A stretch of DNA of 64,000 bases from Chryseobacterium cupriresistens (GCF_046614675.1 NZ_JBKKJT010000005.1:124001-188000); one strand, 5' to 3'. Shown: positions 1 through 9,399, numbered from the stretch's first letter. Notes: generated by a model not told the origin, from the sequence alone. Program-made: numbers and translations.

Positions 1-100
1 GGAAGACTAAATTACCACCTATCTCCATTGATTGGCAGGAAAATAGACCAACGGCAGAAATAATCGACCAATGGCATTGGTGAATTATTATGATGTATTT

Positions 101-808
101 TTAAGGATTAAAAAAAGAAAGATTGTCCTTGTAAGTTCGGCCAATAGGAAGTTTTATACGATGCGGAAGTTCTATTTCGTGACAGCTTTTTCCGCGGATA
201 AGATGACGCGGGACAGCATAGCTTCTGTGTATTCTGACAAAAGAATTAAAAAAACTTTTTTGCAGAAGATTTCCCAGCGAATTTAAAATACAATGATTTT
301 TTTCCAGTGTGATGATTCTGGTGTAATCTTTCAGAGCTTCCAGGTAGAGAATATCTTTCATCTTAATCTGAAAAACATGACCACCCTCTTTTATTTTGAT
401 GCAGTTTTCTCCCACCATGGCATCATAGCATTCACATTTCTCTTTTACTTCAAAAAAATCAAAAAGCTTTTCCATGGAATAATGAAATCGTTCTGCGGTA
501 AGCGGTTTGGTAATAAAATCTAAAGTATTAATCTCAAAAGCTCCGGCAGCCAGTTCGGGATGAGAGCTTACGAAAATACAGGCAGGGATCTTATGGGCCA
601 GCTTTCTGAACTCAAGACCGTTCATACCCCTTAAATTGGTTTCGGTAATCAGGAGATCAACGGGAATATCAAGATAGGGAACTGCCTTTTCAGCAGAGTC
701 GAAAGTGGCAACAATTTCAATGTTTTGATATTGCCTGATATAATGCTGAAGAACCAGCCTGTCCAGTTCATCATCATCAATAATCATACATTTGATATGG
801 GTAACCAT
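101..808 (-). CDS. LytTR-family response regulator with atypical receiver domain
   Basis: Two-domain transcription regulator of 235 residues. Residues 5-120 form a CheY-like receiver: the acidic cluster D11-D13 and the lysine of the DFITKP motif are present. Residues about 130-230 match a LytTR DNA-binding domain (KMKDILYLEALKDYTRI, then FVRIHRSYAV). The usual phospho-acceptor aspartate is replaced by Glu: the segment reads DLLITETNL, where the family has DLLxxDxxL, which puts E56 at the acceptor position. LytTR regulators are normally paired with LytS-type sensor kinases, but none lies next to this gene; the left window edge is close. A receiver with Glu may be locked in an active-like state or work without phosphorylation (inference). 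The start is the only good Met before the receiver. Confidence 0.88.
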   Translation of the reverse strand: MVTHIKCMIIDDDELDRLVLQHYIRQYQNIEIVATFDSAEKAVPYLDIPVDLLITETNLRGMNGLEFRKLAHKIPACIFVSSHPELAAGAFEINTLDFITKPLTAERFHYSMEKLFDFFEVKEKCECYDAMVGENCIKIKEGGHVFQIKMKDILYLEALKDYTRIITLEKNHCILNSLGNLLQKSFFNSFVRIHRSYAVPRHLIRGKSCHEIELPHRIKLPIGRTYKDNLSFFNP

Positions 809-1001
809 GATATTCCGGAGATTAGTTTTTGATTTAAATAATTAAAAATCAGAAATTTATTATATAAAGTTATTGATTTTTTATAAATCATTCATCAGTA
901 AACTTAAATTTATATTAAAATATGTTATTAAGTAAAAATTGATTTTGTTTTTTTTCTGAAAAATATTAACTTGTAAAAATCATAAACATAGACAGAACTT
1001 A

Positions 1002-2225
1002 ATGTTAGAAAAGAAAGAACATAACTATGAGAAAGCTGTCCTGGTGGGTGTTATTACCCAGAATCAGGATGAAGAAAAACTGACGGAGTATTTGGATGAA
1101 CTTGAGTTTTTAGCTTTCACAGCAGGAGCAACCGTACAAAAGCGCTTTACCCAAAAATTAACTCAGCCTGATTCCAAAACCTTTATCGGTAGCGGAAAAG
1201 CCATCGAGATAAAAGAATATGTAAAAGAAAACGAGATCGGAACCGTAATTTTCGATGATGAACTCTCTCCTTCACAGCTTAAAAACCTGGAAAGGGAAAT
1301 GGAGGTTAAAATCCTGGACCGTACCAATCTTATTCTTGATATTTTTGCCCAGAGAGCACAGACTTCATATGCAAGAACACAGGTGGAGCTGGCACAATAC
1401 CAGTATCTTTTACCACGACTGACAAGAATGTGGACCCACCTTGAGCGTCAGAAAGGGGGAATCGGGATGAGAGGTCCCGGGGAAACGGAGATTGAGACTG
1501 ACCGTCGTATAATCCGTGACAGAATTACATTGCTGAAAGAGAAACTGAAGACGATAGACAAGCAGATGGCTACCCAGCGTAACAACCGTGGGAAAGTGGT
1601 TCGTGCTGCTTTGGTAGGATATACCAACGTAGGGAAATCTACCCTGATGAATTCCATTTCAAAATCTGAAGTTTTTGCTGAAAATAAATTATTCGCTACG
1701 CTGGATACCACGGTAAGAAAAGTGGTAATTGGAAATTTACCGTTTCTGTTGACAGACACCGTAGGGTTTATCAGAAAACTTCCTACTCAGCTGGTAGAAT
1801 CTTTTAAATCTACATTGGATGAGGTTCGTGAAGCCGATCTTTTGATCCATGTGGTGGATATTTCTCACGAAAGCTTTGAAGATCATATAGAATCTGTAAA
1901 TCATATCCTGATGGAAATCAACGCTCATCAGAAGCCAATGATTATGGTTTTTAATAAAATTGACGATTTCAGCTATGAGAAAAAGGATGAAGATGATCTT
2001 ACGCCTTCAACCCGTAAAAATATTTCTCTTGAGGAATGGAAAAAGACGTGGATGGCAAAGTCAAAGTATCCGACAGTTTTCATCTCTGCATTAACGAAAG
2101 AAAACTTCCCGGAAATGAAGAAAATGATCTATGATGAGGTCATGAAGATTCATATTTCCAGATTTCCATACAACGATTTTCTTTTCGAATATTTCGACAA
2201 CGACGAAGAAGAAAGCAACAATTAA
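1002..2225 (+). CDS. hflX: GTPase HflX
   Basis: Ribosome-associated GTPase of 407 residues that splits stalled or stressed 70S ribosomes. The N-terminal HflX domain covers residues 10-195 and contains the glycine-rich GIGMRGPGETEIE segment that precedes the G domain. The G domain shows G1 GYTNVGKST from residue 206, G3 DTVGF, and G4 NKID. The C-terminus ends with an acidic tail (DNDEEES). Length is normal for the family. The stop codon overlaps the start of the next gene by one base (TAATG), so the two are probably co-translated. Identification is secure from the motifs; the ribosome-splitting role is knowledge of the family. Confidence 0.97.
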   Translation: MLEKKEHNYEKAVLVGVITQNQDEEKLTEYLDELEFLAFTAGATVQKRFTQKLTQPDSKTFIGSGKAIEIKEYVKENEIGTVIFDDELSPSQLKNLEREMEVKILDRTNLILDIFAQRAQTSYARTQVELAQYQYLLPRLTRMWTHLERQKGGIGMRGPGETEIETDRRIIRDRITLLKEKLKTIDKQMATQRNNRGKVVRAALVGYTNVGKSTLMNSISKSEVFAENKLFATLDTTVRKVVIGNLPFLLTDTVGFIRKLPTQLVESFKSTLDEVREADLLIHVVDISHESFEDHIESVNHILMEINAHQKPMIMVFNKIDDFSYEKKDEDDLTPSTRKNISLEEWKKTWMAKSKYPTVFISALTKENFPEMKKMIYDEVMKIHISRFPYNDFLFEYFDNDEEESNN

Positions 2226-2860
2226 TGAAGTATCACTTTTTCCTTTTATTCATCATGTTTTCGGTTTTTGGGTTCAGCCAGAAATCAAAAATTGATTTAA
2301 AAGCTATTGAGAAAAGTCTCAGGACTTCCGATTCGCCGTACAATTACGAGAAGCTTATTTTCAAATTTAAAGGATACCCAAAGTCTCTGGATAGCATAGA
2401 AGCTCAATATCTGTATTATGGAAGAAATTTTAGAAACGATAAAATAAGTACATCAGATGATAGTTTTAAAAGTCTTGTAGAAGCCTTTAAGCAAAATAAT
2501 TTTGCAGACTGTATCAAGCAGGGAAAAGCTTTGTATGGTAAGGATCCTACCAACCTGGATATTCTGTTGATCCTTCTTAGGGCTTACGACTCGGTAAAAG
2601 ATGGAAATAACTTTGTACACCATCTGAATCAGTTCCGTACCCTTACCGAAGGAATAAGAAGTTCCGGAGACGGAAAATCCGAGAAAACAGCCTATATCGT
2701 CAATTCGGTAGGAGATGAGTATATTCTGCTCAACATTCTGAATATAGGACAGGATTATACCAGGAGTTCAAAAGCTTCTAAAGATGCGATGTTTGATATA
2801 TGGGAAAAGGACGGGAAGCAGATTTATATCAAAATACTCTATTTGGAACTCACCAATTAA
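2225..2860 (+). CDS. Secreted DUF4919-type protein
   Basis: Protein of 211 residues with a cleavable signal peptide (hydrophobic core in residues 4-16, then FGFSQ). The mature part has SPYNYEKLIFKFKGYPKSLD and a central helical, TPR-like stretch (FKQNNFADCIKQGKALYGKDP), as in the DUF4919 family of Bacteroidota. No catalytic motif is visible. It begins on the hflX stop codon and is followed after 20 bases by the antiporter gene, so hflX, this gene and the antiporter may form one transcript. Function is unknown; an envelope location is inferred from the signal peptide. Confidence 0.75.
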   Translation: MKYHFFLLFIMFSVFGFSQKSKIDLKAIEKSLRTSDSPYNYEKLIFKFKGYPKSLDSIEAQYLYYGRNFRNDKISTSDDSFKSLVEAFKQNNFADCIKQGKALYGKDPTNLDILLILLRAYDSVKDGNNFVHHLNQFRTLTEGIRSSGDGKSEKTAYIVNSVGDEYILLNILNIGQDYTRSSKASKDAMFDIWEKDGKQIYIKILYLELTN

Positions 2861-2880
2861 TCTTAAAATAAAAACACTTA

Positions 2881-4167
2881 GTGGAATTATATTATTCATT
2901 TTCAGCATTAATCGTATTAGCATCAATATTTGCCTATCTTAACTATAGGTTTTTAAAACTTCCGAGTACCATCGGAATTATGGTCATTGCCATTGTGGTT
3001 TCCATTTTTCTGGTCCTTTTCGGAGAAACGGTTCTTCCCAGAACTTTCGGACATCTTCATAACCTGATGAACGGAATTGATTTTACAGAAGTTCTGATGG
3101 GTGCCATGCTTAATTTTCTGCTCTTTGCAGGAGGAATTCATATTAATATTAATGACCTCAAAGAACAGTTCAGACCTGTAGTAATATTTTCCACAGTAGG
3201 GGTTGTGATTTCTACTTTTGTAGTAGGATTTGGAATGTTTTATCTGCTTCCTTATGTGGGGGTTAAACTTCCTTTTATCTACTGTCTTGTTTTCGGTGCC
3301 TTGATTTCTCCTACCGATCCGGTAGCGGTTCTGAGTGTCCTTAAGCAAGCCAATGTATCCAAATCACTGGAAACAAAAGTGGCCGGAGAGTCTCTTTTCA
3401 ATGACGGTATGGCAGTTGTGGTCTTTACAGTGATTTTGCAGCTGGCGATCGGAAAAGAAGTGGATCTGAGTGTTGAAACGATAGGATTGCTTCTCCTTAA
3501 GGAAGCTGGTGGAGGTCTTTTACTCGGGGTTCTGTTAGGATGGGTTACTTCAAGATTGATGCGTGAAGTGGACGATTATATTATTTCCGTATTAGTAACG
3601 CTTTCGGTGGTAATGGGAGGTTATCTTATTGCCCGTCAGATGCATATATCAGGTCCATTGACTATGGTGGCGGCAGGATTATTTATGGGAAATTTCAACA
3701 GAAGTTTCAAAATGAAGTCTGTTACCCAGGATTATCTGATCAAATTCTGGGAATTGATTGATGAAATCCTGAATGCTGTATTATTCCTGTTTATTGGGTT
3801 TGAACTTTTGATGATTAAAGATCTCAGACATTTCATGATTCCGGGCTTAGTGGCCATTGTGGTAGTTTTGCTGGCAAGATTTATTTCGATCTGGGGACCT
3901 ACAAAATTTACTTCCCTGAGAAGAAGTTTCAGCCCACAGACGGTGAAAGTCCTGGTTTGGGGAGGAATCCGGGGAGGAGTTTCCATTGCATTGGCGATGT
4001 CTATCCCTAAAAGTGAATACAGTGAAATTATTTTAAGTATTACCTACTGTGTTGTCGTATTCTCAATCATTGTTCAGGGACTTACCATTGCTAAAGTGGC
4101 CAATCCGAATAAGATTGCCAAAGAAGAAGAGGAGAAGGAAAATATTGCTGTAGAAGAAAACGCTTAA
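2881..4167 (+). CDS. Na+/H+ antiporter, CPA1 family
   Basis: Inner-membrane cation/proton antiporter of 428 residues with about 12 hydrophobic segments. Family motifs are present: ALISPTDPVAVLSVLK (the ion-binding Asp region) and GESLFNDGMAVVVF in the next helix pair, plus GGIRGGVSIALA near the C-terminus. An acidic cytosolic tail (EEEEKENIAVEE) ends the protein. The start codon is GTG; no ATG lies closer to the beginning of the first membrane helix, and MELYYSFSALIVLASIF is the natural N-terminus. It exports Na+ (or K+) against proton influx in this family; the exact ion cannot be read from the sequence. The next gene starts six bases after its stop codon. Confidence 0.93.
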   Translation: MELYYSFSALIVLASIFAYLNYRFLKLPSTIGIMVIAIVVSIFLVLFGETVLPRTFGHLHNLMNGIDFTEVLMGAMLNFLLFAGGIHININDLKEQFRPVVIFSTVGVVISTFVVGFGMFYLLPYVGVKLPFIYCLVFGALISPTDPVAVLSVLKQANVSKSLETKVAGESLFNDGMAVVVFTVILQLAIGKEVDLSVETIGLLLLKEAGGGLLLGVLLGWVTSRLMREVDDYIISVLVTLSVVMGGYLIARQMHISGPLTMVAAGLFMGNFNRSFKMKSVTQDYLIKFWELIDEILNAVLFLFIGFELLMIKDLRHFMIPGLVAIVVVLLARFISIWGPTKFTSLRRSFSPQTVKVLVWGGIRGGVSIALAMSIPKSEYSEIILSITYCVVVFSIIVQGLTIAKVANPNKIAKEEEEKENIAVEENA

Positions 4168-4173
4168 AATCAT

Positions 4174-4890
4174 ATGAGCATTGTTAAAGAAATACAGGAA
4201 GCGCTTGCTGTTTTATCCATTCCTGAAAAGGCGGAGTTTTTTCCGAGATTTTTCAAAACAGGAAAAGGAGAATATGGCGAAGGCGACTTGTTTCTGGGCG
4301 TAAAAGTTCCGGATCAGCGCTCTGTTGCAAAAGAATATTACTCAAAAATAAGCTTAAAAGAACTCAGCACATTACTTTCTTCAACATATCATGAACATAG
4401 GCTGACAGCTCTTTTTATGCTTATTTTAAAATTTGAGAAAACGAAAGATAAGGCAGTAAAAGAAGAAGTGGTCGCTTTTTATCTGGATCATCTTCCTTAT
4501 ATCAATAACTGGGATCTTGTAGATTCTACCTGCTATAAAATTTTAGGCAGATATGCTTTTGAAAATCAGAAAGAAAGCCTTCTTAAGCAACTCTCGGAAT
4601 CTGATGAGATGTGGCATAAAAGGATTGCTGTTGTCGGAACAATGCATTATATAAAAAAAGGTTCATTTGATCTGACCAAAGAATTTGTTACCAGAAATCT
4701 TAAACACTCCCATGACCTGATGCACAAAGCAAATGGATGGCTGCTAAGAGAAATGGGAAATAAAAATGAAGGAGAACTGATCAGCTATCTGAATCTGTAC
4801 TACAAAGAAATGCCCAGAACCTGCCTTCGGTATGCTATTGAAAAGCTGGATGAAGATCTTCGCCAGGATTATCTTAAAGGGCGTGTTTAA
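4174..4890 (+). CDS. DNA alkylation repair protein (AlkD-like HEAT repeats)
   Basis: Soluble, almost entirely helical protein of 238 residues. The segment FLGVKVPDQRSVAKEYY and the helical repeats WDLVDSTCYKILG and WHKRIAVVGTMHYIKKG match the AlkD/DNA alkylation repair family. Members excise bulky alkylated bases using an Asp and aromatic residues on a HEAT-repeat concave surface. The conserved region NNWDLVDS supplies the likely catalytic Asp and Trp. It follows the antiporter closely and probably shares its transcript; a weak hairpin follows the gene. Family assignment is firm; the substrate is inferred from relatives. Confidence 0.9.
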   Translation: MSIVKEIQEALAVLSIPEKAEFFPRFFKTGKGEYGEGDLFLGVKVPDQRSVAKEYYSKISLKELSTLLSSTYHEHRLTALFMLILKFEKTKDKAVKEEVVAFYLDHLPYINNWDLVDSTCYKILGRYAFENQKESLLKQLSESDEMWHKRIAVVGTMHYIKKGSFDLTKEFVTRNLKHSHDLMHKANGWLLREMGNKNEGELISYLNLYYKEMPRTCLRYAIEKLDEDLRQDYLKGRV

Positions 4891-4898
4891 AAAATAAT

Positions 4899-4926
4899 AT
4901 ACGGAAGCAATACCGTATTTTCCCCT
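4899..4926 (+). terminator. Weak hairpin after alkD-like gene
   Basis: The six-base arms ATACGG and CCGTAT flank an eight-base loop and are followed by four T and then C residues. It sits eight bases after the stop codon, where a terminator is expected, but the stem is short and the T-tract poor. Confidence 0.4.
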
Positions 4927-4998
4927 GAAAAAGTACCGGGAAACAGCTATTTATGCCCAAAAAATCAAAGATTATAAGGATGTAAGGCCAGAATTAAG

Positions 4999-5006
4999 TA
5001 ATTTTG
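4999..5006 (+). promoter_or_regulatory. Possible -7 element (TAATTTTG)
   Basis: Matches the Bacteroidota TAnnTTTG -7 consensus 17 bases before the lipoprotein start codon. No clear -33 TTG was seen at the right distance. Confidence 0.4.
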
Positions 5007-5022
5007 TGCTTTTAACCTGATC

Positions 5023-5691
5023 ATGAAAAAAATATTAAAACTATTTCTTCTTCTGCTTCCCCTGCTTTTTTTAACAAGCTGCTTCGATATCCTGGATAAG
5101 GTGAACGTAAAAGCTGATGGTACAGGAGAATATACCATTATTCTTAACGCAAGCAAGAGCAAAACAAGACTTGCTTCAATTTCTAAAATGGAAACCATCA
5201 ACGGAAAAAAAGTTCCTAAAAAGTCAGAAATTGAAAATAAAATCAATGAAGCTGCCAGAATTTTTAAAGGAACTTCCGGAATCAGCAATGTGAAAACCTC
5301 CATGGATTTTGATAATTACATCATCAAACTGAGCTGTAATTTCAAAAAGATTGAAAACATTAATGCAGGTCTGGAAAAACTGAAAGCCCAGAAAATATTG
5401 GGTAAAATGGTTCCAACCCAGGTTTACAGTCAGAATCTTGAAAAAAAGACCTTGACAAGGAATAAAGTCAATACTTTCAAAGCTGACTATGACAAGATGA
5501 GTAAGGCAGACAAAGAGGTTTTTACTGATGCGAAATATACTTCCATCATGCAGTTTGAAACTCCAGTGAAATCACAATCGAATACTACTTATGTGCTTTC
5601 TCCCAACAAAAAAGCTCTTAAACTGGAAGCTGATATTCTGGACCTCATCCTTCAAAAAAAGCAAATTCAAAATACCATTCTTTTTCAATAA
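5023..5691 (+). CDS. Lipoprotein of unknown function
   Basis: Protein of 222 residues with a lipoprotein signal: a long Leu-rich core and lipobox LTSC, giving lipidation at C20. The mature protein opens with VNVKADGTGEYTIILN, a beta-strand-rich stretch, followed by alternating helices and strands, with no Cys pair or catalytic motif that I recognise. It is the first gene of a three-gene run: the next starts 17 bases after it and the third abuts the second. All three encode exported or anchored proteins, which suggests a shared envelope task. Function unknown. Confidence 0.72.
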   Translation: MKKILKLFLLLLPLLFLTSCFDILDKVNVKADGTGEYTIILNASKSKTRLASISKMETINGKKVPKKSEIENKINEAARIFKGTSGISNVKTSMDFDNYIIKLSCNFKKIENINAGLEKLKAQKILGKMVPTQVYSQNLEKKTLTRNKVNTFKADYDKMSKADKEVFTDAKYTSIMQFETPVKSQSNTTYVLSPNKKALKLEADILDLILQKKQIQNTILFQ

Positions 5692-5708
5692 ATTTCTAAA
5701 CTATAGTC

Positions 5709-7727
5709 ATGAAATCTATCTTATTAAAAACGCAAAAAATATTTTTCATACTCTTTGGCTTTACATTGGTTTTGGGCCAAAACAGTATGAAAATCCCTTC
5801 CGACGCTGTATTTTACATGGAAGTCAACGGAAAGCAGCTTAATAACAAAATCAACTGGGATAAACTGAACCCTTTGCTGCATGAGCTCAGCAAAAAGAGT
5901 AAAGAAAAGCTTTCGTGGACAGATTATTCCAAAACAGGAATTAAATACGATGCTGTTCAATACCATTACGCAAGTTTTAATGATTCTATTAAGACCTACA
6001 ATACTCATTTTATCATTGATAATAAAGAAAAGTTTCAGGAGTTCATTAATTCTGTGAAGAAAAAAGGACAGGAAGTTTCCAGCAGAAAGAACTATTCTTA
6101 CGTAGATATCAATGATGATGTTTTTGTGGCTTGGAACGGGAGCCGTGCCGTTCTCAGTATGATCAGCTATACCAAACCTTATAAGGATCTTTGGGCAGAG
6201 GAAGCAGTTACAGACAGTACAGCAGTTGCGGTGGTGGACTCCGCTTACGCAGAGCCGGGAGATACAGTGTATACCGAAGAACCGGAAAAATCATTCGATT
6301 ATAAAGAAGAGATTAAAAGTCTGAAAGAAGATATCAAATACCTGAAAGAAAGTATTAAAGAAAACAACAACGAGATTGCAAGAATCCAGAAAGATATCAA
6401 ATACCTGGAAAAACATCATAAATATCCTGCAGAGAAAGAAAGTGCTGAGAATTCTGAAAATGGAGAGGAAATGCCTGATGCGGAATATGATGAGGAAGAA
6501 GATAAAGCCTATCAGAAAGAGCAGGACTCTATCAGGAGAGAAAATTTTAAGGTGGTTAAAAAGAACGCTGAAGATCGTTTCGACCAATATTTCAGTTCAA
6601 ATTTAGAGATTGAAGTTCCTAAAGAAATGCTTTCATTCAGAGATGCCAATTCCGATGTTTTTGTGTACACAGACTATGGAAGGATTGTAAATGAAGGGAT
6701 CTATGGAAAAATGACGAAGTATTATGGCTACGGACAGTTTTTCAAAAACATGTACAACTCCAATTATGTATACAATCTGTATTTTGATAAAGATAAAGTA
6801 AGACTTGTCAATAATTATCAGCACAAAAATGCTGACATTCAAAAGAATATTTCTGCCATTTATAAAGGGAAGAAAAACAAAAAACTGCTGGAGCTGATCA
6901 ATGAAAAAAGTGTAGGTTACTATGCCATGAATGTGAATGGGGCAAAATGTTTCGACATGATGTACAGCCTTCTTCAGAATTCCGGGGAAAATGAATACAA
7001 AAAAGAAATGGAGCTGATCATGGAAACTATGAAGATAGTACTGGATGAAGAAGCCATTGCCAAAATTGCACCTGGAAACGGAATCTTTGTTTTGAATGAA
7101 TTAAAATCCAAAACCGTAGAATACACCGATTATGAATACGATGCTGATTTCAATGAAAAAGAAGTAAAGAAAACCAAAGAAATCGCTGTTCCTAACTTCA
7201 CTTTCGCTTTTGCAACAGAGAATGAAGGCTATTGGAATCGTATTTTTGATATGCTGACCACCAATAAAAAGTTTTCTGAAAGATTCTCTAAAAAAGGAAA
7301 TGTGTACACCTTTAAGGAAGAAAAAAACGGCGGTTATGTTGATCAGTTATTCTTTACTGTGAAAGATGGGGTGGTGTACTTAATGAGTGCTGCAGATAAT
7401 AATTTACCGGTAAACCAATCTGATATTTCCAGAAAATGGGCAAAAGACTCTGCTAAATATCCTTTATCCGGCAGATTGGATATCAAGAAACTTTTAACAG
7501 GATTAGACAAAGAATTCAAAACTCCGAAAGAAAGAAAAACATTAGAGGCGATCAAAAAAAATGTAGGAGAGTTGTATTATAAAACGGAAGTAAAAGGAGA
7601 AAGTATCCAGACTGAAATGAACTATAACATCAAAGATTCTTCGGAAAACAGCTTAATGTATTTCTTTGATATATTCGATCAGGTTTTTAAAGCTAAAGAA
7701 ACAGAAAAGAAGCCTCAAATTTTATAG
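5709..7727 (+). CDS. Secreted DUF4836-like protein with coiled-coil insert
   Basis: Exported protein of 672 residues with an N-terminal signal (FFILFGFTLVLGQ). The mature part starts with IPSDAVFYMEVNGKQL, a pattern seen in DUF4836-type proteins of Bacteroidota, in which an opening strand is followed by a WDKLNPLL helix. Residues about 195-290 are highly charged and heptad-like (EEIKSLKEDIKYLKESIKE), predicting a coiled coil with an acidic linker after it. The second half repeats the beta-rich fold and includes YDADFNEKEVKKTKE, which has a counterpart in the next gene. Start chosen at the Met before the signal. Role unknown; family link is by eye. Confidence 0.7.
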   Translation: MKSILLKTQKIFFILFGFTLVLGQNSMKIPSDAVFYMEVNGKQLNNKINWDKLNPLLHELSKKSKEKLSWTDYSKTGIKYDAVQYHYASFNDSIKTYNTHFIIDNKEKFQEFINSVKKKGQEVSSRKNYSYVDINDDVFVAWNGSRAVLSMISYTKPYKDLWAEEAVTDSTAVAVVDSAYAEPGDTVYTEEPEKSFDYKEEIKSLKEDIKYLKESIKENNNEIARIQKDIKYLEKHHKYPAEKESAENSENGEEMPDAEYDEEEDKAYQKEQDSIRRENFKVVKKNAEDRFDQYFSSNLEIEVPKEMLSFRDANSDVFVYTDYGRIVNEGIYGKMTKYYGYGQFFKNMYNSNYVYNLYFDKDKVRLVNNYQHKNADIQKNISAIYKGKKNKKLLELINEKSVGYYAMNVNGAKCFDMMYSLLQNSGENEYKKEMELIMETMKIVLDEEAIAKIAPGNGIFVLNELKSKTVEYTDYEYDADFNEKEVKKTKEIAVPNFTFAFATENEGYWNRIFDMLTTNKKFSERFSKKGNVYTFKEEKNGGYVDQLFFTVKDGVVYLMSAADNNLPVNQSDISRKWAKDSAKYPLSGRLDIKKLLTGLDKEFKTPKERKTLEAIKKNVGELYYKTEVKGESIQTEMNYNIKDSSENSLMYFFDIFDQVFKAKETEKKPQIL

Positions 7728-8966
7728 ATGAACAAAAAAAAGATTATTGTCCCGTTATTTTTATTGCTGGCTGTTGCAGTATATTTTATAGCTTTTCACA
7801 AAGATAAAAGTCTTCAATATATTCCTGATAGCGCAGATGCAGTCGTCTTAATCGACACGAAGAAATTAACGGGACAATACCTCTTCAGTTTAGTAACCCA
7901 TCCTTCAAAATGGTCCGGAAGAAAAGCAAAGAGTAAAAGCTCCGGTTCACTGAAAGATTCAGGAATCAGAATTCCGGATTTTCTACAGATATTTCATATT
8001 AAAGGCACTAAATTTACAGAATGGTACAGTGTTTTAGAGCTTAAAGATTCGCAAAAATTCATTACCTATTTAAAGAAACAAAACTTTGTAGCCAAAGGAA
8101 ATAACCTTTTTCAGAAAGATCAGTTTTTCTTTATGATCAATGGGAACCATTGCATTGCAGGAACTTCTGACCTTGCTTTTGAAACCCTTCAAAAAAGACT
8201 TCTTCAGAATTCTGTACATCATGTTTGGGAGGCAGACCGCTTTATTCAAAATACAGTGGGAAGCATTTCATTCATTTCAGGGCAGAAAATCCGAAACTTT
8301 TCCATTGAGCTAAAGGAGGATGAAATTGAAATCAATAATAATTCAAATCCGGAGATTCTTAATATGATTGCTTCAAAAGCTGAGAAAGGAAATCATTTTC
8401 TGGAACTTGAATTAGACAAAGAAAACATCAGGAATTTTACCCGTTTTTTCAAAAAAAGTATAGCAGATTCTTCACAGATAACATCTTTAAAGGCTGCTGC
8501 AGATCTTAGACAGATCAATGATACCATCGTCACGTATGAATATGATGATAATTTTAATGAAGTTGAAAGAAAGACGGTTCAAAAGATCACCCAGCCCAGC
8601 TATATGATCGATATTCTGAGTAATGATCCTGAAAAAACCTGGCAATATTTCCAGTCTGAAAAATGGATCAACAACGAAAATCAATTTACTGCAATTCCCT
8701 TTCAACCTAATAAAATCGCGCAAAATAATAAAGGTGTTACGATAAAATCAACCCGAAATCCGATATCATTACCCAGCCGGTTAAAGCAAAACTATATTAT
8801 AATCAGAAATAATGCTTTGCTGTATTCATCTTTGAAAATGCTGAGTAACAGTGAAAAAAAGATCATTTCTGACATTGATTACGTGTTGTATGGGAACAAG
8901 GCTCAGAATTATTGGGTAAAAATAAAAGCGAAGAAAGGAGAATTACCCTTACTTTTACGGTGGTAA
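7728..8966 (+). CDS. Membrane-anchored protein related to its upstream neighbour
   Basis: Protein of 412 residues whose ATG directly follows the stop codon of the previous gene. Residues 4-22 form one hydrophobic segment that may be an uncleaved anchor. The mature part begins IPDSADAVVLIDTKKL, parallel to IPSDAVFYMEVNGKQL in the neighbour, and later has YEYDDNFNEVERKTVQKI, parallel to YEYDADFNEKEVKKTKEI. These shared blocks in the same order indicate an old duplication that lost the coiled-coil insert. No enzymatic motif is visible. It probably acts with the two upstream gene products in the envelope (inference). Confidence 0.68.
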   Translation: MNKKKIIVPLFLLLAVAVYFIAFHKDKSLQYIPDSADAVVLIDTKKLTGQYLFSLVTHPSKWSGRKAKSKSSGSLKDSGIRIPDFLQIFHIKGTKFTEWYSVLELKDSQKFITYLKKQNFVAKGNNLFQKDQFFFMINGNHCIAGTSDLAFETLQKRLLQNSVHHVWEADRFIQNTVGSISFISGQKIRNFSIELKEDEIEINNNSNPEILNMIASKAEKGNHFLELELDKENIRNFTRFFKKSIADSSQITSLKAAADLRQINDTIVTYEYDDNFNEVERKTVQKITQPSYMIDILSNDPEKTWQYFQSEKWINNENQFTAIPFQPNKIAQNNKGVTIKSTRNPISLPSRLKQNYIIIRNNALLYSSLKMLSNSEKKIISDIDYVLYGNKAQNYWVKIKAKKGELPLLLRW

Positions 8967-8994
8967 GCACAGAACCCGAATAAAACTTTCTTAA

Positions 8995-9333
8995 ATGGCT
9001 CCATCAGATATCGCACTGCTCAAAACTTTTACCCATTATTTTTTGCATCTTATTTTTCCGGTCTTTATTGCATTGATTTTTTATCGGAAAAACTGGAAAA
9101 AGGCATATTTTATTCTTCTTGCTACCATGCTGGTAGATCTTGACCATCTTTTTGCCAATCCAATTTTTGATCCTTCAAGAGGAAGCATAGGTTTTCATTT
9201 CTTACATTCTTATTATGCCATTGCGGTGTATTTTTTGCTGTTGTTCTTTAAAGGAAATATCAGGATCATAGGAATTGGGCTTCTGTTTCATATGTTCACA
9301 GATTATCAGGATTTTAACTTCTGGCCTCATTAA
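8995..9333 (+). CDS. DUF6122-type small membrane protein
   Basis: Integral membrane protein of 112 residues with three to four hydrophobic segments. It carries the histidine/aspartate-rich motifs expected for this small family: HYFLHLIFP in the first helix, MLVDLDHLFANP, GFHFLHSYYA, and the C-terminal HMFTDYQDF. The pattern resembles membrane-bound metal-dependent hydrolases of the YdjM kind, in which His and Asp in helices bind metal; a hydrolase role is only a guess. It starts 28 bases after the preceding gene, possibly as the last member of that transcript. Confidence 0.72.
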   Translation: MAPSDIALLKTFTHYFLHLIFPVFIALIFYRKNWKKAYFILLATMLVDLDHLFANPIFDPSRGSIGFHFLHSYYAIAVYFLLLFFKGNIRIIGIGLLFHMFTDYQDFNFWPH

Positions 9334-9399
9334 AATATTATTAATATTTTCTTTTAATATTGAAATTATTATAGATTTTTTGTATTTTGTAGTCACGAT

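Noticed and set aside
3..83. Open frame of 27 codons running in from the left edge on the plus strand, ending with a TGA.
   Set aside because: The peptide shows no family that I recognise and could be chance; only the end is visible, so no gene is called.
8487..8723. Several 60-150 residue frames lying opposite or within clear genes (for example here, at 15540-16040, 31773-32240 and 41106-41537).
   Set aside because: They are antisense or shifted shadows of well-supported genes, with odd composition and no motif.
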